From assembly GCA_034440595.1 (NCBI GenBank), contig JAWXCH010000573.1, forward strand, positions 1-7,102: a stretch of DNA of 7,102 bases, given 5' to 3'. The notes beneath the pieces are model-generated. The model was not told the DNA's origin. It saw nothing but the letters and a program-made list of their open reading frames with translations, and searched no databases. Position numbers and translations under genes: made by a program. The DNA is from JAWXCH01 sp034440595 (GTDB taxonomy: Bacteria > Planctomycetota > Planctomycetia > Pirellulales > JALHPA01). This document shows, piece by piece, positions 6,417 through 7,102 of this stretch; the stretch's first letter is position 1, and every line of letters begins with the position of its first letter.

Positions 6417-6469
6417 GCGGTTGAAAAAGGGACTGAGAGGTCGGTACGAATTTCTCTCAGTACAACCGC
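6417..6469 (-). promoter_or_regulatory. Nested hairpin in the DUF2760-Hsp70 leader
   Basis: An outer 7-bp perfect stem (6417-6423 GCGGTTG with 6463-6469 CAACCGC) closes around the inner 8-bp stem at 6432-6461. They are separated by one base on one side and eight on the other. On the minus-strand RNA the outer stem ends five bases before the DUF2760 start codon, and the start has no Shine-Dalgarno sequence. ACTGAG (complement of 6469-6474) also repeats the inner upstream arm and could compete for its partner. The arrangement fits a leader that controls readthrough or ribosome access, conceivably by temperature given the chaperone gene. The structure is visible, but the role is inferred. Confidence 0.4.
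6424..6461 (-). terminator. Candidate intrinsic terminator after topoisomerase VI subunit A
   Basis: On the minus strand the stem ACTGAGAG / CTCTCAGT (6454-6461 with 6432-6439) has a 14-base loop and is followed by CCCTTTTTC. Eight perfect pairs and five T residues, placed 46 bases after the topoisomerase stop, support termination. The three C residues between stem and T-run and the modest GC content of the stem weaken it. If active, it separates the topoisomerase transcript from the chaperone pair. Confidence 0.45.
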
Positions 6470-6507
6470 TCAGTGCCACAGTTGTCAACGGGCCTGTATT
6501 CGGCAGC

Positions 6508-7102
6508 TCAATCCAGCCAATCCCCTTCGGCCAGTCGCTCAGGGACATAGACCTCGGTCACGTAGCTGATGTCCTTGCTGATGAGCGACTCGACCTCCAG
6601 CTTGAAACCGTTCTTCAGCATTAGTTCAATTTCTTTCTGCCAGGCCTTCTTGTTGGCAAACCAGGGATAGGCAGCGATCTGCTTGGCGCGCTTGATATCC
6701 TGCTCGTTGAGATTAATACTGACGCTTGGCGAAAGATCACAGCGTACAAAGTCGCGCGAACTGAGACCGAGAAACCGTGCCTCGGGAATCGCCATTCGCT
6801 TGCTCTCATAGGCCAGATTGATCGAGCCTTGCTTGAGTACGCTGTAGATGTAATATCCCCAGGGATCATTATCCAGCACACAGTAGACCGGGAGTTTCAG
6901 TTCGTTGTGCAATCGATATAGCATGCGACGGACACCGCGCGGCGGCTGACCACCGCCGTGCGTCAGAATGCACTGATGTGTTTTCCAAAACTTGTCTTCG
7001 TTGAAACGTCGCCAGACCGTGTCCTTTTCGACATGTAGGATAAACTTCGCCTCACACTTGCTGAACTGGACCACTTCCGGTTCGACAATCGAAGGAATGC
7101 CA
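6508..7102 (-). CDS. DNA topoisomerase VI subunit A (Spo11-like), C-terminal part; 5' end outside window
   Basis: The visible 197 residues are the C-terminal half of a type IIB topoisomerase A subunit, which makes the DNA double-strand break while subunit B supplies ATP-driven strand passage. The frame stays open to the window edge. Its first residues, GIPSIVEPEVVQF, match the lead-in to the Toprim domain, so the GTG at 7074 is internal and not a start. Counting from the edge, metal ligands are E25 in FILHVEKD and D77/D79 in VLDNDPWGYYIYSVLKQG. The E-to-D spacing of 52 is the same as I recall for the archaeal enzyme (E197/D249/D251 in Methanocaldococcus jannaschii). GGGQPPRGVRRMLYRL (49-64) is the conserved Toprim segment. 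The catalytic tyrosine domain lies beyond the edge, with subunit B probably upstream. The protein ends normally at 6508. Spo11 itself is eukaryotic, and the Topo VI form is expected here. Confidence 0.92.
   Translation of the reverse strand, partial: GIPSIVEPEVVQFSKCEAKFILHVEKDTVWRRFNEDKFWKTHQCILTHGGGQPPRGVRRMLYRLHNELKLPVYCVLDNDPWGYYIYSVLKQGSINLAYESKRMAIPEARFLGLSSRDFVRCDLSPSVSINLNEQDIKRAKQIAAYPWFANKKAWQKEIELMLKNGFKLEVESLISKDISYVTEVYVPERLAEGDWLD

Overview
The window looks like chromosomal DNA from a planctomycete-type bacterium, perhaps Pirellulales-like. The basis is a bacterial DNA topoisomerase VI subunit A, moderately high GC with AT-richer intergenic stretches, and Shine-Dalgarno sequences that are weak or absent at four of the five visible starts. 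A Hsp70/DUF2760 pair is also present, but it occurs in many phyla. The assignment is inferred, since no rRNA or lineage marker is present.

Layout: positions 1-577 are non-coding, with a strong hairpin (113-143) and a well-spaced sigma-54-like promoter (416-431). This promoter points at the only plus-strand gene (578-1483), a 301-residue protein with a C-terminal pair of CBS domains. The convergent spacer 1484-1646 holds a double-hairpin repeat flanked by a long imperfect inverted repeat that touches both gene ends. Everything to its right is on the minus strand. Read in the direction of transcription, this is topoisomerase VI subunit A (5' end outside the window), a DUF2760 protein, an Hsp70-family ATPase, a small unknown protein, and an oligoendopeptidase F-type M3 peptidase.

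How the genes may work together: DUF2760 plus a roughly 600-residue Hsp70 is a recurring pair and probably one functional unit. The M3 oligopeptidase downstream suggests a folding and peptide-clearance theme, though a shared transcript is not proven. Topoisomerase VI looks separate, because a hairpin with a U-tract lies between its stop and the DUF2760 start. That hairpin is enclosed by a second 7-bp stem ending five bases before the DUF2760 ATG, so it may instead be a structured regulatory leader for the chaperone pair.

I saw no tRNA, rRNA, CRISPR array, insertion sequence or phage gene. Nothing here amounts to a clearly new multi-gene system. The most unusual items are the bacterial topoisomerase VI, the nested hairpin ahead of the chaperone pair, the sigma-54 promoter on a CBS gene, and the inverted repeat joining the two convergent gene ends.
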